Assembly: GCA_963978545.1 (NCBI GenBank)
Contig: OZ021730.1
Coordinates: forward strand, 248,001-312,000
Length of the DNA stretch: 64,000 bases
Direction of reading: 5' to 3'
Source of the DNA: Linyphia triangularis
Lineage: Eukaryota > Arthropoda > Arachnida > Araneae > Linyphiidae
The notes under the pieces are model-generated. The model was not told the DNA's origin, searched no databases, and saw only the letters and a program-made list of their open reading frames with translations. A program made the translations under genes and the position numbers. Each line of letters starts with the position of its first letter. The first letter of the stretch is position 1. Shown here in pieces: positions 33,011 through 46,513 of this stretch.

Positions 33011-33693
33011 TTCATTGTTTTTTTATTTTTTACTTCCAATATATTACTTCACTTAAAGCCAGGAATAAGGCAAACATAAAATCTAATTGTTTATATCTAA
33101 CAAAATATCGATAGTTTAGGCATGTTCACTTCACGAGCTCCCTACATTACAATTTATTGGGTTATTTTTATTACCACTTTAATACATCACTCAAAGTCAA
33201 ACATAAAATCTACTTGCTTATATCTAACAAAATATCAATAGTTTTCTTCATGATAGATTTGGCACGTTCAATCCACGAGTTAACTACATTACATTAAGCT
33301 AATTGTGAGTGACCAGATCTATGTGAAAATCAAATGTATAATGTGCTTTTACAATTTCATCTTAAAATACAGCACTCTATTTAAAGAATGGAGAATTGTT
33401 TTTTAGCGATATATTAGGCGAAATTTTCCTCCTTTATTGGAACTGGAATGCTAGAGGTAAAAGCAATTTTTAGATATCTGGTATGTTATTGAAAAAAAAA
33501 CTAAACATGAAAATTCAAATAATTCATTTATTAAATCCTGATATGTTTTATTACATGTATATGATATACATTTTTGAGCAAAATAAAAAAACATTTTTAA
33601 AGAAAGCATACAAGTTTTAATCTTTGAAACATAGGTAAAATTATATGTACAGTTACATAATCAACAATATATTCAAAACAGAAGTGTAGGGCA

Positions 33694-35492
33694 CTAATTA
33701 CAAAAAGCTATAATTACACTTAACAAATCATTTTGATCCAAGTAATTTGCCAAAACACAGGCACAATCGTAATTCAAATAAACTTTTCTTGGCATGCTGC
33801 AATTCACATCAGAAATGCCTTTTACAGCAGTATATACATTACATTCCTCTAGTTTGTCTTTTAACAATGAACGTTCTAATTTAGAGGATATCAATTGCGA
33901 ATACAAAGGATATCGTTTATTTGCAATTATTAGCAATAATTGATCCACGTTAAATCCTTCTTCTGCATTGCTGTACATTTTATAGCCGGAATACATTTGC
34001 ATAAATTCAAACAATGTCCGACCATTGCCAAGATTATCTGACTTCATTCTATGCAATTCCTGCTCACATTTAATTGCGTATTCTGACAACATTCCTTGGA
34101 GTTCGTGTTCACGAGTCCAGTCCTCGATGTTGAAGTCCGGCTTCTCAAGTAAGCAATACTTCAACAGCAATTGAACGATAGCAAGGCTGCATCCGTTTTC
34201 TATTTCTAGGTCCAAAGGACTGAGACCATTTCGGTTTTTGACATTAACGTGGGAACCTCTTCTCAGCAAAATTTCAACTACGCTCGGATGACCTGTCTGA
34301 TTTTGCACCGCTTTATGCAGTGGCGTGTCACCAAATTCATCTACTGAATCAACATCTATGCCACTGCTAATCAAGAATTTGACGAAAACTGCCGTACATC
34401 CGTTAATGCACAGGGCACTGTGCAGAAGTGAGCCACCGCACTGGTTTTTGGCAGTGTTGACGTTCATATCCAGGTAATCGAGGAGAAATGTAAAGATACT
34501 AACGTTGAAGTGTCCCAAAGCGTGGAAGAGTGGGCTTTGACCTGAAATGTTAGCACTGTGCAAATCTCCGCCGGCAATAAACAACAATCTGATAACTTCC
34601 AGTTCCGCATTCAGAGCAAGTGCTATAGACAGACTCGAATCGTCCGGAAGATCGGCTCTGGCTCCTAGGTAAAATTAAAATTACAACTTTAATTAAGGAA
34701 AGTCTTAAATCTAAAATAATTCAAATAACAGAGTTAAATATATTTACTAGTTACCAATATTGGCAAATCTTTTATGAATATTTAAATGGAAATACTGCTA
34801 TTTTAAATCTTAACAGAAGGTTATCTTACAATACTACCGCGTTAAAGGAATTAACTTAAATTTCTAACCTATCCAAATGTACACGAAATGAAGTTTTGGA
34901 TATGCAATTCAGAATCATTTTACCTAATTTAAAAGTAATGAATAATTTTGTCATTTTCTTCTGTAAATGCAGATGGGACAAACTTAATCTCTGAAATCAG
35001 TTCATAATTATTTTGACAAAAAGATTTTTGAAACAGTTAAATTACCTTTTAAGATGTAATGTAAGATGTAGGAATGGGATATGAGGAAGCAACAAAAAAT
35101 TGACAATTCAGCGTACATGGAAATATTTCGGTCTAATAAAAGGCTCCCTTAAAAATTGTTGTAGAAAAGCGTTTACATATTAATTTATGTTTTTACATAC
35201 CTCCTTCTACCAATGTTCTGATCGTTTCAAGTCTGTTCCTGCAATGTAGGGCATTGATGAGAGGTGTTGGGCCGCCATGACAGAACTGGAAATTAGGATC
35301 TGCGCCATAATAGAGGAGAAGCTTGACGATGGCGATCGAGCATCTTCGGTCCGTCAGAACCCGAAGCAGGGGGGATTGACTGCCTTCTACTTCGTTGGCC
35401 GAAGAAGGGTCACGTTGCAGGATCAGTTGGATCTCACTCAAATCCCATTCTTCTTCGTACAATACACTGTGAACAGAAGTGTTTTCAGGCAT
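33694..35492 (-). CDS. Ankyrin-repeat protein, copy 5 (spliced)
   Basis: Joins 35492-35201 and 34664-33694. A private Ala251 to Glu lies in the first helix of the last ankyrin repeat (LDLEIENG), a usually small, buried position, so it may destabilise this copy. Promoter at 36421. Confidence 0.82.
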
Positions 35493-36388
35493 GATATCTG
35501 TAAAAAAAAAAAAAAAAATTAAAGCATTTTCAAAAGTTTGAATATTCCATTTTACTTTTGTAATCAAACGATTAAACTTAAGATTGGTACGTTTCAATCT
35601 TAAGAGAAAAGTGCCTTTACTTTTTTGTCAAATTCTATATCGGTCGGAATATTGTTTCAAAACCAAAGGTATTTTCTTTAGGAATAGCAACAGCAATATC
35701 AGCCCATTGGTAAAAATTTGAAGTTGAAAATAAAAGTATCTTTTAAGATTACTAAAGGTTAAAGATTAATATTTAGTTCATTAAAATTTTTTAAACTGTA
35801 AAAAAAAAAAAATCATATGACTTTCCCTTTAATATTTGTTTATGTGTTACCAATACTTCTGTATACTTGAAATTCATGCGTCTTACAACAAAATTTATGA
35901 AGATATTGCGACAGAAAGTATGCGGAAGCGTTGACACGGTCATACCGGCTATCTTTCGATCACCGGATACAAGCATTATGGGTCAAATACAGGAAAAAGC
36001 CAAACAAAAAATATACTTGCTGTTTATTTTACTAAGATACACGTCAGTAATTTAAAATGGGGTACCTAAAATACAAGTTGAGGGACCAGGATAGACAATG
36101 AACCCACCTAATTCTGTTACCAAGAAAATAGGTGGGTGGCAAGTGGTCTGACCTAAGCAATGAACGAAGCCACGCTTTAGAGCCCAACACCACTACCGAA
36201 ATCCGTGGAATTTATGATTGGGAGGGAAAAACAGCTGGACGATCCAGATACTGAGGTCTGGGAACAGCAAACCCTAAAGAGAAATGTAAACACAAATGCA
36301 AGTATAATATGAATACATTTTTTACCAGTAATTTTGTTCAAGGTGAATCTGCAATAATCCGAGATCTATGGGTAGACAGCTCTGAGAG

Positions 36389-36486
36389 AGATCTGGTCGC
36401 TTCAGAGTCTAGAGTCGAACTGATGTAAAATCAGGTGGAAATGCAACCTTTTATAGGTACAGTTGCAGAATGAAAGGTGGACCAAT
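36389..36486 (-). promoter_or_regulatory. P2 promoter of ankyrin gene copy 5
   Basis: TATA at 36455-36447, predicted start at 36421, intact DPE, exon 1 at 36421-36326. Confidence 0.75.
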
Positions 36487-37226
36487 GGCGACACGGCAAA
36501 ACCGAGCAGAGGAAACTGGTAGGGTCAGCTTGCTATTAAATTACTTTAAACGATTAACTCAGACATGGCACAGCTTCTAAGCAAAAGAAATGAACTTCAA
36601 GAAAAAGCGACGAGAACTGAGAAAAAACATCACATTTTCAAAAAATTGCAGAAGTTGAACAATTTTAAAATTGATCGTTAGTCTGTCCCTGCTTCTCAGC
36701 ACTAATGCTTCATTTTTTCAAATGCAATACCTGTCAAAGTATTGTTTTAGAACATATGAAATTTTAAACCAGGCATTACAAGAGTAACACCAACTCATTA
36801 ATGAAATTTGAAGGAAAAATAAAAGAAAGTTTTTTTTTTATTCCAATTTGAAAAGAATTTTATGCTTCCTCATTAATATTTTAAATTAATAATCTGAAGA
36901 AAACACCACATTATTTTTGCTTTAAATTTTGTAAATGAGCGCTATTATTCCAACCCTTGTATTTTTCAACTTCAACACAAAATTGCTTGATTTAATAGTT
37001 TCTCAAACGGCCCTTTTAAAGACCCAAAATAACACACGACTGGTCCGTTTACACGCTATCATTTTAATTCCAGTTCAGTTTTATGCCCTAATGCAATACT
37101 TTCTTCGGAACATTACATACAAATATAACGATATATGTGTCGATGACAATATTTCGATTTTTTTTTTTTTTTTTTTTGAGCAAAATTACACTAGTTATTT
37201 CCTAAGCTCCTCCCTCCTGCTTTGCA

Positions 37227-37288
37227 ATTGGACCACCTCACTCTCCGCAACCATACCTATAAAAGGTTGCATTTTTCCAGTCTTCGCA
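37227..37288 (+). promoter_or_regulatory. P1 promoter, unit 6, split by two elements
   Basis: TATA at 37258-37266. Blocks lie at 37279-37288, 38561-38573 and 40126-40138. A long T run lies just upstream, near 37159-37177. Confidence 0.65.
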
Positions 37289-38560
37289 GGCCGGGGTCCC
37301 CCAGGGGAGTATCCTGGGTCCCACTTTATATAACATCTATACATCCGACTTCCCTTCCTTTAAGGACGACCGCAATTGTTTAACTGCTTTCTATGCAGAT
37401 GACACGGCCATTGTCTCCAAATCACTCAACTCTCAAACTGCACTTAAAAATCTGCAAAACAAAATTCCCACCATTGAAGCCTGGTGCTCCAAATGGAAGA
37501 TTAGTATTAATGCTGGCAAATCACAAGTTTTATGCACAGTTACTAAAAACAATAAAAAGAACAAAATTACTGGCAATGAGATCACACTTTTTAATGAAAA
37601 AATCCCCATTGTTAAAAAGGCCAAATATTTGGGTGTCACCATAAATACAAAACTTACATGGTCAGACCACATAACTAATGTGACCAAAAACGCATTTGGA
37701 GTTGCCAGAAAACTCGCCCCACTTATTGGTAGGAACTCCACACTACCCCTCAATCACAAAAGGAGACTCTATCTCAGTGCAATAAGACCAGTATTCACTT
37801 ATGCTTCCCCTGCATGGGCCACCTGCACAGCCAGAGATTTACATAGACTCCAGGTTATCCAAAATAAGATTCTTCGAAACATGGTAGACGCTAGTAGATA
37901 TGTAAGGAATGACCTTATTCACAGGGACATGAAAATCAACACCATCGAACAACACCTAGCTGAGTTAAATATCTCCTTTTACAAAAAAGCGACTAAACCT
38001 AATTCTATAATCAATGAATGCCTGGACTATGAAATTTCTCAGAACGACACACGTAACAGACCATACGCTGCTTTTGTGCTATCTGACGCTATAATGACCA
38101 CAAGATTTAATAAGTAATTTATTGATCTTACTTACTGTAAACACAAATTCTCTTACAGTCAGACTTTTGTATATAGAAACGCAGGTTTCATGTAATTAGA
38201 TCATATTTAACCAATTTATTATTCTTATTATTACCTTTGACGAAGTAAAATCTCAGGAATTTTACGATTTATTTTTGTACCTAAAAGCGTGAGCTTTTGT
38301 ATATAGTTTGACGATGTTAAAATCTCAGGATATTTAACGAATTATTTTTGTACCAAAAAGCGTGAGCTTTTGTATATAGTTACGTATTTAACCAACTTTT
38401 CTTTTTTTTTAATTATTTCGTATTGTCCCGTCCGTCCCTCACTGTAACTTTTCATGCAATTTATATTTTATATTTTATGACGATCGCCCTTCGGGCGCTA
38501 TTAAGACCAGCGGTAAAGTGCCTCCGGGCTGTAGCCACTTAAAATCATCATCAAAGAAAA
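37289..38560 (+). mobile_element. 5'-truncated Jockey-like LINE fragment, unit 6
   Basis: 1,272 bp, with direct repeats at 37279-37288 and 38561-38570. Confidence 0.85.
37290..38117 (+). pseudogene. Reverse transcriptase C-terminal fragment, copy 3
   Basis: 275 open codons. Two rare changes are shared only with unit 9: Thr to Ala just after FYADDT, and Arg to His in LNHKRR. The catalytic Asp pair is unaffected. Confidence 0.85.
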
Positions 38561-38573
38561 AGTCTTCGCATTC

Positions 38574-40125
38574 CCAATCAAATCATGATCAGATTCACGA
38601 GCTAGTCGGACCTGTTACCGATAGTTCTTCATCATTCCCATTTGTTGGTTTTTACTGACGTTTCTGAAATGGTGAGGCGCAAAGCTATCAAACCTAAGCC
38701 TGCATCTGCTAAGGCAGTTTGCCATGTTCCTGTTGTAGTTCCCACTAAGGTGGATGAGCCGATTGATGTTTCCTTTGCTAGTACCCCTGTAGTACCCATT
38801 AATATGGATGAGCGGATAGCTGTTGTTCCAGTGCCGGGTACCAATGAAGTACCCATTAATTTGGAGGAGCGGCTTGATGACATTTCTATCCCTGAGATTC
38901 CAGTGCTTAACTCCCCTGTTATAGTTAACACTGCTGCTGATTCAGGTGAAGCTGAATCGCCCAGATTCATTCTTAATCTCCCCAATGCTATCCAGTATGA
39001 TGAGGCAAATCTGGCCAACATTTCTGGCGCCAAATCTACTGATATCTCTTTCCCTCTTAGCCCACCTCGCTCCTTCAAAGTTGTTGTTCGAGGTTTAAAT
39101 ATCAAATCCTCTATTTTGGACATAGCCGACTGGCTGGTCTGGAAGAAACCAGAGTTTTCCCCCATTCAGATCACACAGATGAAACGCCGTAATGGGCATA
39201 AGATGCCCCTTTTTATTTTGGAGTTCCCTTTCACTGAAAATCAATCTGACATTTTATCCTGGCGTACCATGTTATACACCAAAGTCAGAATTGAACCCCT
39301 CATAGGCAGGAAGGCGAGCGGACCCCAACAATGCTACAAGTGTCAGCATTGGGGTGAACACCTTGCTGCTGAATGTACCTCTCCCATCAGATGCCGACAC
39401 TGCTCTCTTGATCACAGTAGTCGTGCATGCCCAGTCAAAAATGGCCCAAAGCTTTGCTGCAACTGTGGCCAAAATCATGCAAGCTCTTCTCTCTCCTGTC
39501 CGACTCGTAGAGCTTTATTTACCAACCCTCAGAAGGTCACCAAGACTACCAAACCTCCCCCTCTAAATTCTGACTGTACCAGATTTGTTCCTCGTCCCCT
39601 GATTATCAAAAGTATAACTAAGACCTATGCAAATGCTGTCTGTCAAACAATTGGAACCACAGTCAACAAGGCGACTGAATCAGTTGTTCTGACCCCCATT
39701 CAGACTTCCTCTAAAGATTCTCAAGCTGGCTCTGGTCTTGAATCTTGCCAACTCAATGATAAATGCTACGTTGCATTTTTATTCACTCACGGTTTCATTA
39801 TGGATGAGTTTTCCGACCTTCAAGATTGTTACGACTGGACCGAGGATAATGCATCCTTCTTTTTACCAGTTATACAATTTATCAGGGATTTCCCACCAGT
39901 TTGGACTCCACTGCCCTGTGCTTAGTTTAGCTCCTCCCACGTGCCTTTTCCTCGCTTTCTATTGGAAGGTGATCCAAGCCAGCTCCTGTACCAAGTGTGG
40001 TGTCATGTTTTGCTTTTATTGTATACCAGTTCCGATATTTCGTCCTTCAATTTATCCCACCCTTCATATCAGAGAGTATAGCATCTTCGGATCAGCACTC
40101 CGTTAATTGTAATATTAAAAAGTAA
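38574..40125 (+). mobile_element. Gag-only retroelement, unit 6
   Basis: 1,552 bp, with the 13 bp repeat at 38561-38573 and 40126-40138. Confidence 0.65.
38669..39925 (+). CDS. Jockey-type ORF1/gag protein, copy 6
   Basis: Intact 418-residue consensus copy. One leader base differs from the other units (gatagttc instead of gatcgttc near 38622). Confidence 0.85.
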   Translation: MVRRKAIKPKPASAKAVCHVPVVVPTKVDEPIDVSFASTPVVPINMDERIAVVPVPGTNEVPINLEERLDDISIPEIPVLNSPVIVNTAADSGEAESPRFILNLPNAIQYDEANLANISGAKSTDISFPLSPPRSFKVVVRGLNIKSSILDIADWLVWKKPEFSPIQITQMKRRNGHKMPLFILEFPFTENQSDILSWRTMLYTKVRIEPLIGRKASGPQQCYKCQHWGEHLAAECTSPIRCRHCSLDHSSRACPVKNGPKLCCNCGQNHASSSLSCPTRRALFTNPQKVTKTTKPPPLNSDCTRFVPRPLIIKSITKTYANAVCQTIGTTVNKATESVVLTPIQTSSKDSQAGSGLESCQLNDKCYVAFLFTHGFIMDEFSDLQDCYDWTEDNASFFLPVIQFIRDFPPVWTPLPCA

Positions 40126-40352
40126 AGTCTTCGCATTCTCAGATTTAGAGCTCTGAGAGTAAGACCTGACTCTCGCCTCTTTCTTGGCGCTTTTTGACTG
40201 GGTTTCTAACCCTATATGCGGGCTGGTTCACCAAGTGGTTGCAAGGATGAAATATGTAAACAATACAGGCAGATCGCTACATTTTTACATGCAATTTTAT
40301 ATTCAGTAGGTCTTTTATGTTGTTGGAAGTTATAGTTCCCATCCTAACAAAC

Positions 40353-40368
40353 GGCTCTTTTCAGGGCC
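40353..40368 (+). terminator. SL2 histone-type stem-loop, unit 6
   Basis: Identical 16-base hairpin. Confidence 0.6.
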
Positions 40369-40830
40369 CAAATATGACACACTTTGCTTGACATGTTGAC
40401 TGTTTCATAACATTTTCTGGACTCAATACAATACAAATTTACTCAAACAAACGTTTAAAGCTAATATTGCCGTGTTACAATTACACTGAAAGAGGAGTCC
40501 TTTATTTGTAGCTGCCCAATTCTAATTCTTGAACTCTCGTTTGAGGAATTGAATACAAAAGTGACCTTCTCTGTCATCTCGATTTGTGCTTGATCATTAT
40601 AGTAAACATGGACATATTTAATTATGTGAAACGTCTGCCTGTTTATGTGCAAACTTTAAGGAATACGAAAACTAAGGACATCTCTGAAACAGATGGATCA
40701 TGCATTTGGTGGTATGTTGTTGAAATGCCATGTACGGTGTTACATTTGGAACTATTTGTTTCTATATAACGACTAGAGATTTTGTATCTGCCTCCCATGG
40801 ATAAATTGCTTTTACCTAATAATTTTCCGT

Positions 40831-40950
40831 GGTCACGTTTATACCACGCGGAACGTACATGCTTCTATTCGGTCACCGAAGTCAAGCAATATGTGCTGCG
40901 GTCAGTACTTGAGAAGGTGACCGGTTGGGAACGATTAGTACAGTTGACAT
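40831..40950 (+). pseudogene. 5S rRNA-derived pseudogene, unit 6
   Basis: Identical to the other units by eye. Confidence 0.82.
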
Positions 40951-41633
40951 TTCATTGTTTTTTTATTTTTTACTTCCAATATATTACTTCACTTAAAGCC
41001 AGGAATAAGGCAAACATAAAATCTAATTGTTTATATCTAACAAAATATCGATAGTTTAGGCATGTTCACTTCACGAGCTCCCTACATTACAATTTATTGG
41101 GTTATTTTTATTACCACTTTAATACATCACTCAAAGTCAAACATGAAATCTACTTGCTTATATCTAACAAAATATCAATAGTTTTCTTCAAGATAGATTT
41201 GGCACGTTCAATCCACGAGTTAACTACATTACATTAAGCTAATTGTGAGTGACCAGATCTATGTGAAAATCAAATGTATAATGTGCTTTTACAATTTCAT
41301 CTTAAAATACAGCACTCTATTTAAAGAATGGAGACTTGTTTTTTAGCGATATATTAGGCGAAATTTTCCTCCTTTATTGGAACTGGAATGCTAGAGGTAA
41401 AAGCAATTTTTAGATATCTGGTATGTTATTGAAAAAAAAACTAAACATGAAAATTCAAATAATTCATTTATTAAATCCTGATATGTTTTATTACATGTAT
41501 ATGATATACATTTTTGAGCAAAATAAAAAAACATTTTTAAAGAAAGCATACAAGTTTTAATCTTTGAAACATAGGTAAAATTATATGTACAGTTACATAA
41601 TCAACAATATATTCAAAACAGAAGTGTAGGGCA

Positions 41634-43432
41634 CTAATTACAAAAAGCTATAATTACACTTAACAAATCATTTTGATCCAAGTAATTTGCCAAAACACAG
41701 GCACAATCGTAATTCAAATAAACTTTTCTTGGCATGCTGCAATTCACATCAGAAATGCCTTTTACAGCAGTATATACATTACATTCCTCTAGTTTGTCTT
41801 TTAACAATGAACGTTCTAATTTAGAGGATATCAATTGCGAATACAAAGGATATCGTTTATTTGCAATTATTAGCAATAATTGATCCACGTTAAATCCTTC
41901 TTCTGCATTGCTGTACATTTTATAGCCGGAATACATTTGCATAAATTCAAACAATGTCCGACCATTGCCAAGATTATCTGACTTCATTCTATGCAATTCC
42001 TGCTCACATTTAATTGCGTATTCTGACAACATTCCTTGGAGTTCGTGTTCACGAGTCCAGTCCTCGATGTTGAAGTCCGGCTTCTCAAGTAAGCAATACT
42101 TCAACAGCAATTGAACGATAGCAAGGCTGCATCCGTTTTCTATTGCTAGGTCCAAAGGACTGAGACCATTTCGGTTTTTGACATTAACGTGGGAACCTCT
42201 TCTCAGCAAAATTTCAACTACGCTCGGATGACCTGTCTGATTTTGCACCGCTTTATGCAGTGGCGTGTCACCAAATTCATCTACTGAATCAACATCTATG
42301 CCACTGCTAATCAAGAATTTGACGAAAACTGCCGTACATCCGTTAATGCACAGGGCACTGTGCAGAAGTGAGCCACCGCACTGGTTTTTGGCAGTGTTGA
42401 CGTTCATATCCAGGTAATCGAGGAGAAATGTAAAGATACTAACGTTGAAGTGTCCCAAAGCGTGGAAGAGTGGGCTTTGACCTGAAATGTTAGCACTGTG
42501 CAAATCTCCGCCGGCAATAAACAACAATCTGATAACTTCCAGTTCCGCATTCAGAGCAAGTGCTATAGACAGACTCGAATCGTCCGGAAGATCGGCTCTG
42601 GCTCCTAGGTAAAATTAAAATTACAACTTTAATTAAGGAAAGTCTTAAATCTAAAATAATTCAAATAACAGAGTTAAATATATTTACTAGTTACCAATAT
42701 TGGCAAATCTTTTATGAATATTTAAATGGAAATACTGCTATTTTAAATCTTAACAGAAGGTTATCTTACAATACTACCGCGTTAAAGGAATTAACTTAAA
42801 TTTCTAACCTATCCAAATGTACACGAAATGAAGTTTTGGATATGCAATTCAGAATCATTTTATCTAATTTAAAAGTAATGAATAATTTTGTCATTTTCTT
42901 CTGTAAATGCAGATGGGACAAACTTAATCTCTGAAATCAGTTCATAATTATTTTGACAAAAAGATTTTTGAAACAGTTAAATTACCTTTTAAGATGTAAT
43001 GTAAGATGTAGGAATGGGATATGAGGAAGCAACAAAAAATTGACAATTCAGCGTACATGGAAATATTTCGGTCTAATAAAAGGCTCCCTTAAAAATTGTT
43101 GTAGAAAAGCGTTTACATATTAATTTATGTTTTTACATACCTCCTTCTACCAATGTTCTGATCGTTTCAAGTCTGTTCCTGCAATGTAGGGCATTGATGA
43201 GAGGTGTTGGGCCGCCATGACAGAACTGGAAATTAGGATCTGCGCCATAATAGAGGAGAAGCTTGACGATGGCGATCGAGCATCTTCGGTCCGTCAGAAC
43301 CCGAAGCAGGGGGGATTGACTGCCTTCTACTTCGTTGGCCGAAGAAGGGTCACGTTGCAGGATCAGTTGGATCTCACTCAAATCCCATTCTTCTTCGTAC
43401 AATACACTGTGAACAGAAGTGTTTTCAGGCAT
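41634..43432 (-). CDS. Ankyrin-repeat protein, copy 6 (spliced)
   Basis: Joins 43432-43141 and 42604-41634; consensus protein with intact donor and acceptor sites. Promoter at 44361. Confidence 0.82.
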
Positions 43433-44328
43433 GATATCTGTAAAAAAAAAAAAAAAAAATTAAAGCATTTTCAAAAGTTTGAATATTCCATTTTACTTTT
43501 GTAATCAAACGATTAAACTTAAGATTGGTACGTTTCAATCTTAAGAGAAAAGTGCCTTTACTTTTTTGTCAAATTCTATATCGGTCGGAATATTGTTTCA
43601 AAACCAAAGGTATTTTCTTTAGGAATAGCAACAGCAATATCAGCCCATTGGTAAAAATTTGAAGTTGAAAATAAAAGTATCTTTTAAGATTACTAAAGGT
43701 TAAAGATTAATATTTAGTTCATTAAAATTTTTTAAACTGTAAAAAAAAAAAATCATATGACTTTCCCTTTAATATTTGTTTATGTGTTACCAATACTTCT
43801 GTATACTTGAAATTCATGCGTCTTACAACAAAATTTATGAAGATATTGCGACAGAAAGTATGCGGAAGCGTTGACACGGTCATACCGGCTATCTTTCGAT
43901 CACCGGATACAAGCATTATGGGTCAAATACAGGAAAAAGCCAAACAAAAAATATACTTGCTGTTTATTTTACTAAGATACACGTCAGTAATTTAAAATGG
44001 GGTACCTAAAATACAAGTTGAGGGACCAGGATAGACAATGAACCCACCTAATTCTGTTACCAAGAAAATAGGTGGGTGGCAAGTGGTCTGACCTAAGCAA
44101 TGAACGAAGCCACGCTTTAGAGCCCAACACCACTACCGAAATCCGTGGAATTTATGATTGGGAGGGAAAAACAGCTGGACGATCCAGATACTGAGGTCTG
44201 GGAACAGCAAACCCTAAAGAGAAATGTAAACACAAATGCAAGTATAATATGAATACATTTTTTACCAGTAATTTTGTTCAAGGTGAATCTGCAATAATCC
44301 GAGATCTATGGGTAGACAGCTCTGAGAG

Positions 44329-44426
44329 AGATCTGGTCGCTTCAGAGTCTAGAGTCGAACTGATGTAAAATCAGGTGGAAATGCAACCTTTTATAGGTAC
44401 AGTTGCAGAATGAAAGGTGGACCAAT
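44329..44426 (-). promoter_or_regulatory. P2 promoter of ankyrin gene copy 6
   Basis: TATA at 44395-44387, predicted start at 44361, intact DPE, exon 1 at 44361-44266. Confidence 0.75.
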
Positions 44427-45166
44427 GGCGACACGGCAAAACCGAGCAGAGGAAACTGGTAGGGTCAGCTTGCTATTAAATTACTTTAAACGATTAACTC
44501 AGACATGGCACAGCTTCTAAGCAAAAGAAATGAACTTCAAGAAAAAGCGACGAGAACTGAGAAAAAACATCACATTTTCAAAAAATTGCAGAAGTTGAAC
44601 AATTTTAAAATTGATCGTTAGTCTGTCCCTGCTTCTCAGCACTAATGCTTCATTTTTTCAAATGCAATACCTGTCAAAGTATTGTTTTAGAACATATGAA
44701 ATTTTAAACCAGGCATTACAAGAGTAACACCAACTCATTAATGAAATTTGAAGGGAAAATAAAAGAAAGTTTTTTTTTATTCCAATTTGAAAAGAATTTT
44801 ATGCTTCCTCATTAATATTTTAAATTAATAATCTGAAGAAAACACCACATTATTTTTGCTTTAAATTTTGTAAATGAGCGCTATTATTCCAACCCTTGTA
44901 TTTTTCAACTTCAACACAAAATTGCTTGATTTAATAGTTTCTCAAACGGCCCTTTTAAAGACCCAAAAATAACACACGACTGGTCCGTTTACACGCTATC
45001 ATTTTAATTCCAGTTCAGTTTTATGCCCTAATGCAATACTTTCTTCGGAACATTACATGATACAAATATAACGATATATGTGTCGATGACAATATTTCGA
45101 TTTTTTTTTTTTTTTTGGAGCAAAATTACACTAGTTATTTCCTAAGCTCCTCCCTCCTGCTTTGCA

Positions 45167-45228
45167 ATTGGACCACCTCACTCTCCGCAACCATACCTAT
45201 AAAAGGTTGCATTTTTCCAGTCTTCGCA
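45167..45228 (+). promoter_or_regulatory. P1 promoter, unit 7, split by two elements
   Basis: TATA at 45198-45206. Blocks lie at 45219-45228, 46501-46513 and 48066-48078. Confidence 0.65.
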
Positions 45229-46500
45229 GGCCGGGGTCCCCCAGGGGAGTATCCTGGGTCCCACTTTATATAACATCTATACATCCGACTTCCCTTCCTT
45301 TAAGGACGACCGCAATTGTTTAACTGCTTTCTATGCAGATGACACGACCATTGTCTCCAAATCACTCAACTCTCAAACTGCACTTAAAAATCTGCAAAAC
45401 AAAATTCCCACCATTGAAGCCTGGTGCTCCAAATGGAAGATTAGTATTAATGCTGGCAAATCACAAGTTTTATGCACAGTTACTAAAAACAATAAAAAGA
45501 ACAAAATTACTGGCAATGAGATCACACTTTTTAATGAAAAAATCCCCATTGTTAAAAAGGCCAAATATTTGGGTGTCACCATAAATACAAAACTTACATG
45601 GTCAGACCACATAACTAATGTGACCAAAAACGCATTTGGAGTTGCCAGAAAACTCGCCCCACTTATTGGTAGGAACTCCACACTACCCCTCAATCGCAAA
45701 AGGAGACTCTATCTCAGTGCAATAAGACCAGTATTCACTTATGCTTCCCCTGCATGGGCCACCTGCACAGCCAGAGATTTACATAGACTCCAGGTTATCC
45801 AAAATAAGATTCTTCGAAACATGGTAGACGCTAGTAGATATGTAAGGAATGACCTTATTCACAGGGACATGAAAATCAACACCATCGAACAACACCTAGC
45901 TGAGTTAAATATCTCCTTTTACAAAAAAGCGACTAAACCTAATTCTATAATCAATGAATGCCTGGACTATGAAATTTCTCAGAACGACACACGTAACAGA
46001 CCATACGCTGCTTTTGTGCTATCTGACGCTATAATGACCACAAGATTTAATAAGTAATTTATTGATCTTACTTACTGTAAACACAAATTCTCTTACAGTC
46101 AGACTTTTGTATATAGAAACGCAGGTTTCATGTAATTAGATCATATTTAACCAATTTATTATTCTTATTATTACCTTTGACGAAGTAAAATCTCAGGAAT
46201 TTTACGATTTATTTTTGTACCTAAAAGCGTGAGCTTTTGTATATAGTTTGACGATGTTAAAATCTCAGGATATTTAACGAATTATTTTTGTACCAAAAAG
46301 CGTGAGCTTTTGTATATAGTTACGTATTTAACCAACTTTTCTTTTTTTTTAATTATTTCGTATTGTCCCGTCCGTCCCTCACTGTAACTTTTCATGCAAT
46401 TTAGATTTTATATTTTATGACGATCGGCCTTCGGGCGCTATTAAGACCAGTGGTAAAGTGCCTCCGGGCTGTAGCCACTTAAAATCATCATCAAAGAAAA
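45229..46500 (+). mobile_element. 5'-truncated Jockey-like LINE fragment, unit 7
   Basis: 1,272 bp, with direct repeats at 45219-45228 and 46501-46510; its 3' end haplotype matches unit 5. Confidence 0.85.
45230..46057 (+). pseudogene. Reverse transcriptase C-terminal fragment, copy 4
   Basis: 275 open codons; its protein is identical to that of copy 2. Confidence 0.85.
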
Positions 46501-46513
46501 AGTCTTCGCATTC

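Larger units (their letters stand above)
27936..35873. repeat. Tandem array unit 5 (long class, 7,938 bp)
   Basis: Long unit. Its gag copy has a one-base deletion in a T run, and its ankyrin copy has a private Ala to Glu change. The end of its reverse transcriptase element shares rare variants with unit 7. Confidence 0.97.
35874..43813. repeat. Tandem array unit 6 (long class, 7,940 bp)
   Basis: Long unit. It shares several rare variants with unit 9 around P1 and the reverse transcriptase: loss of ga in the acattacatacaaat stretch, one fewer A after SL1, gacacggcc, and caatcacaaaagg. Confidence 0.97.
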
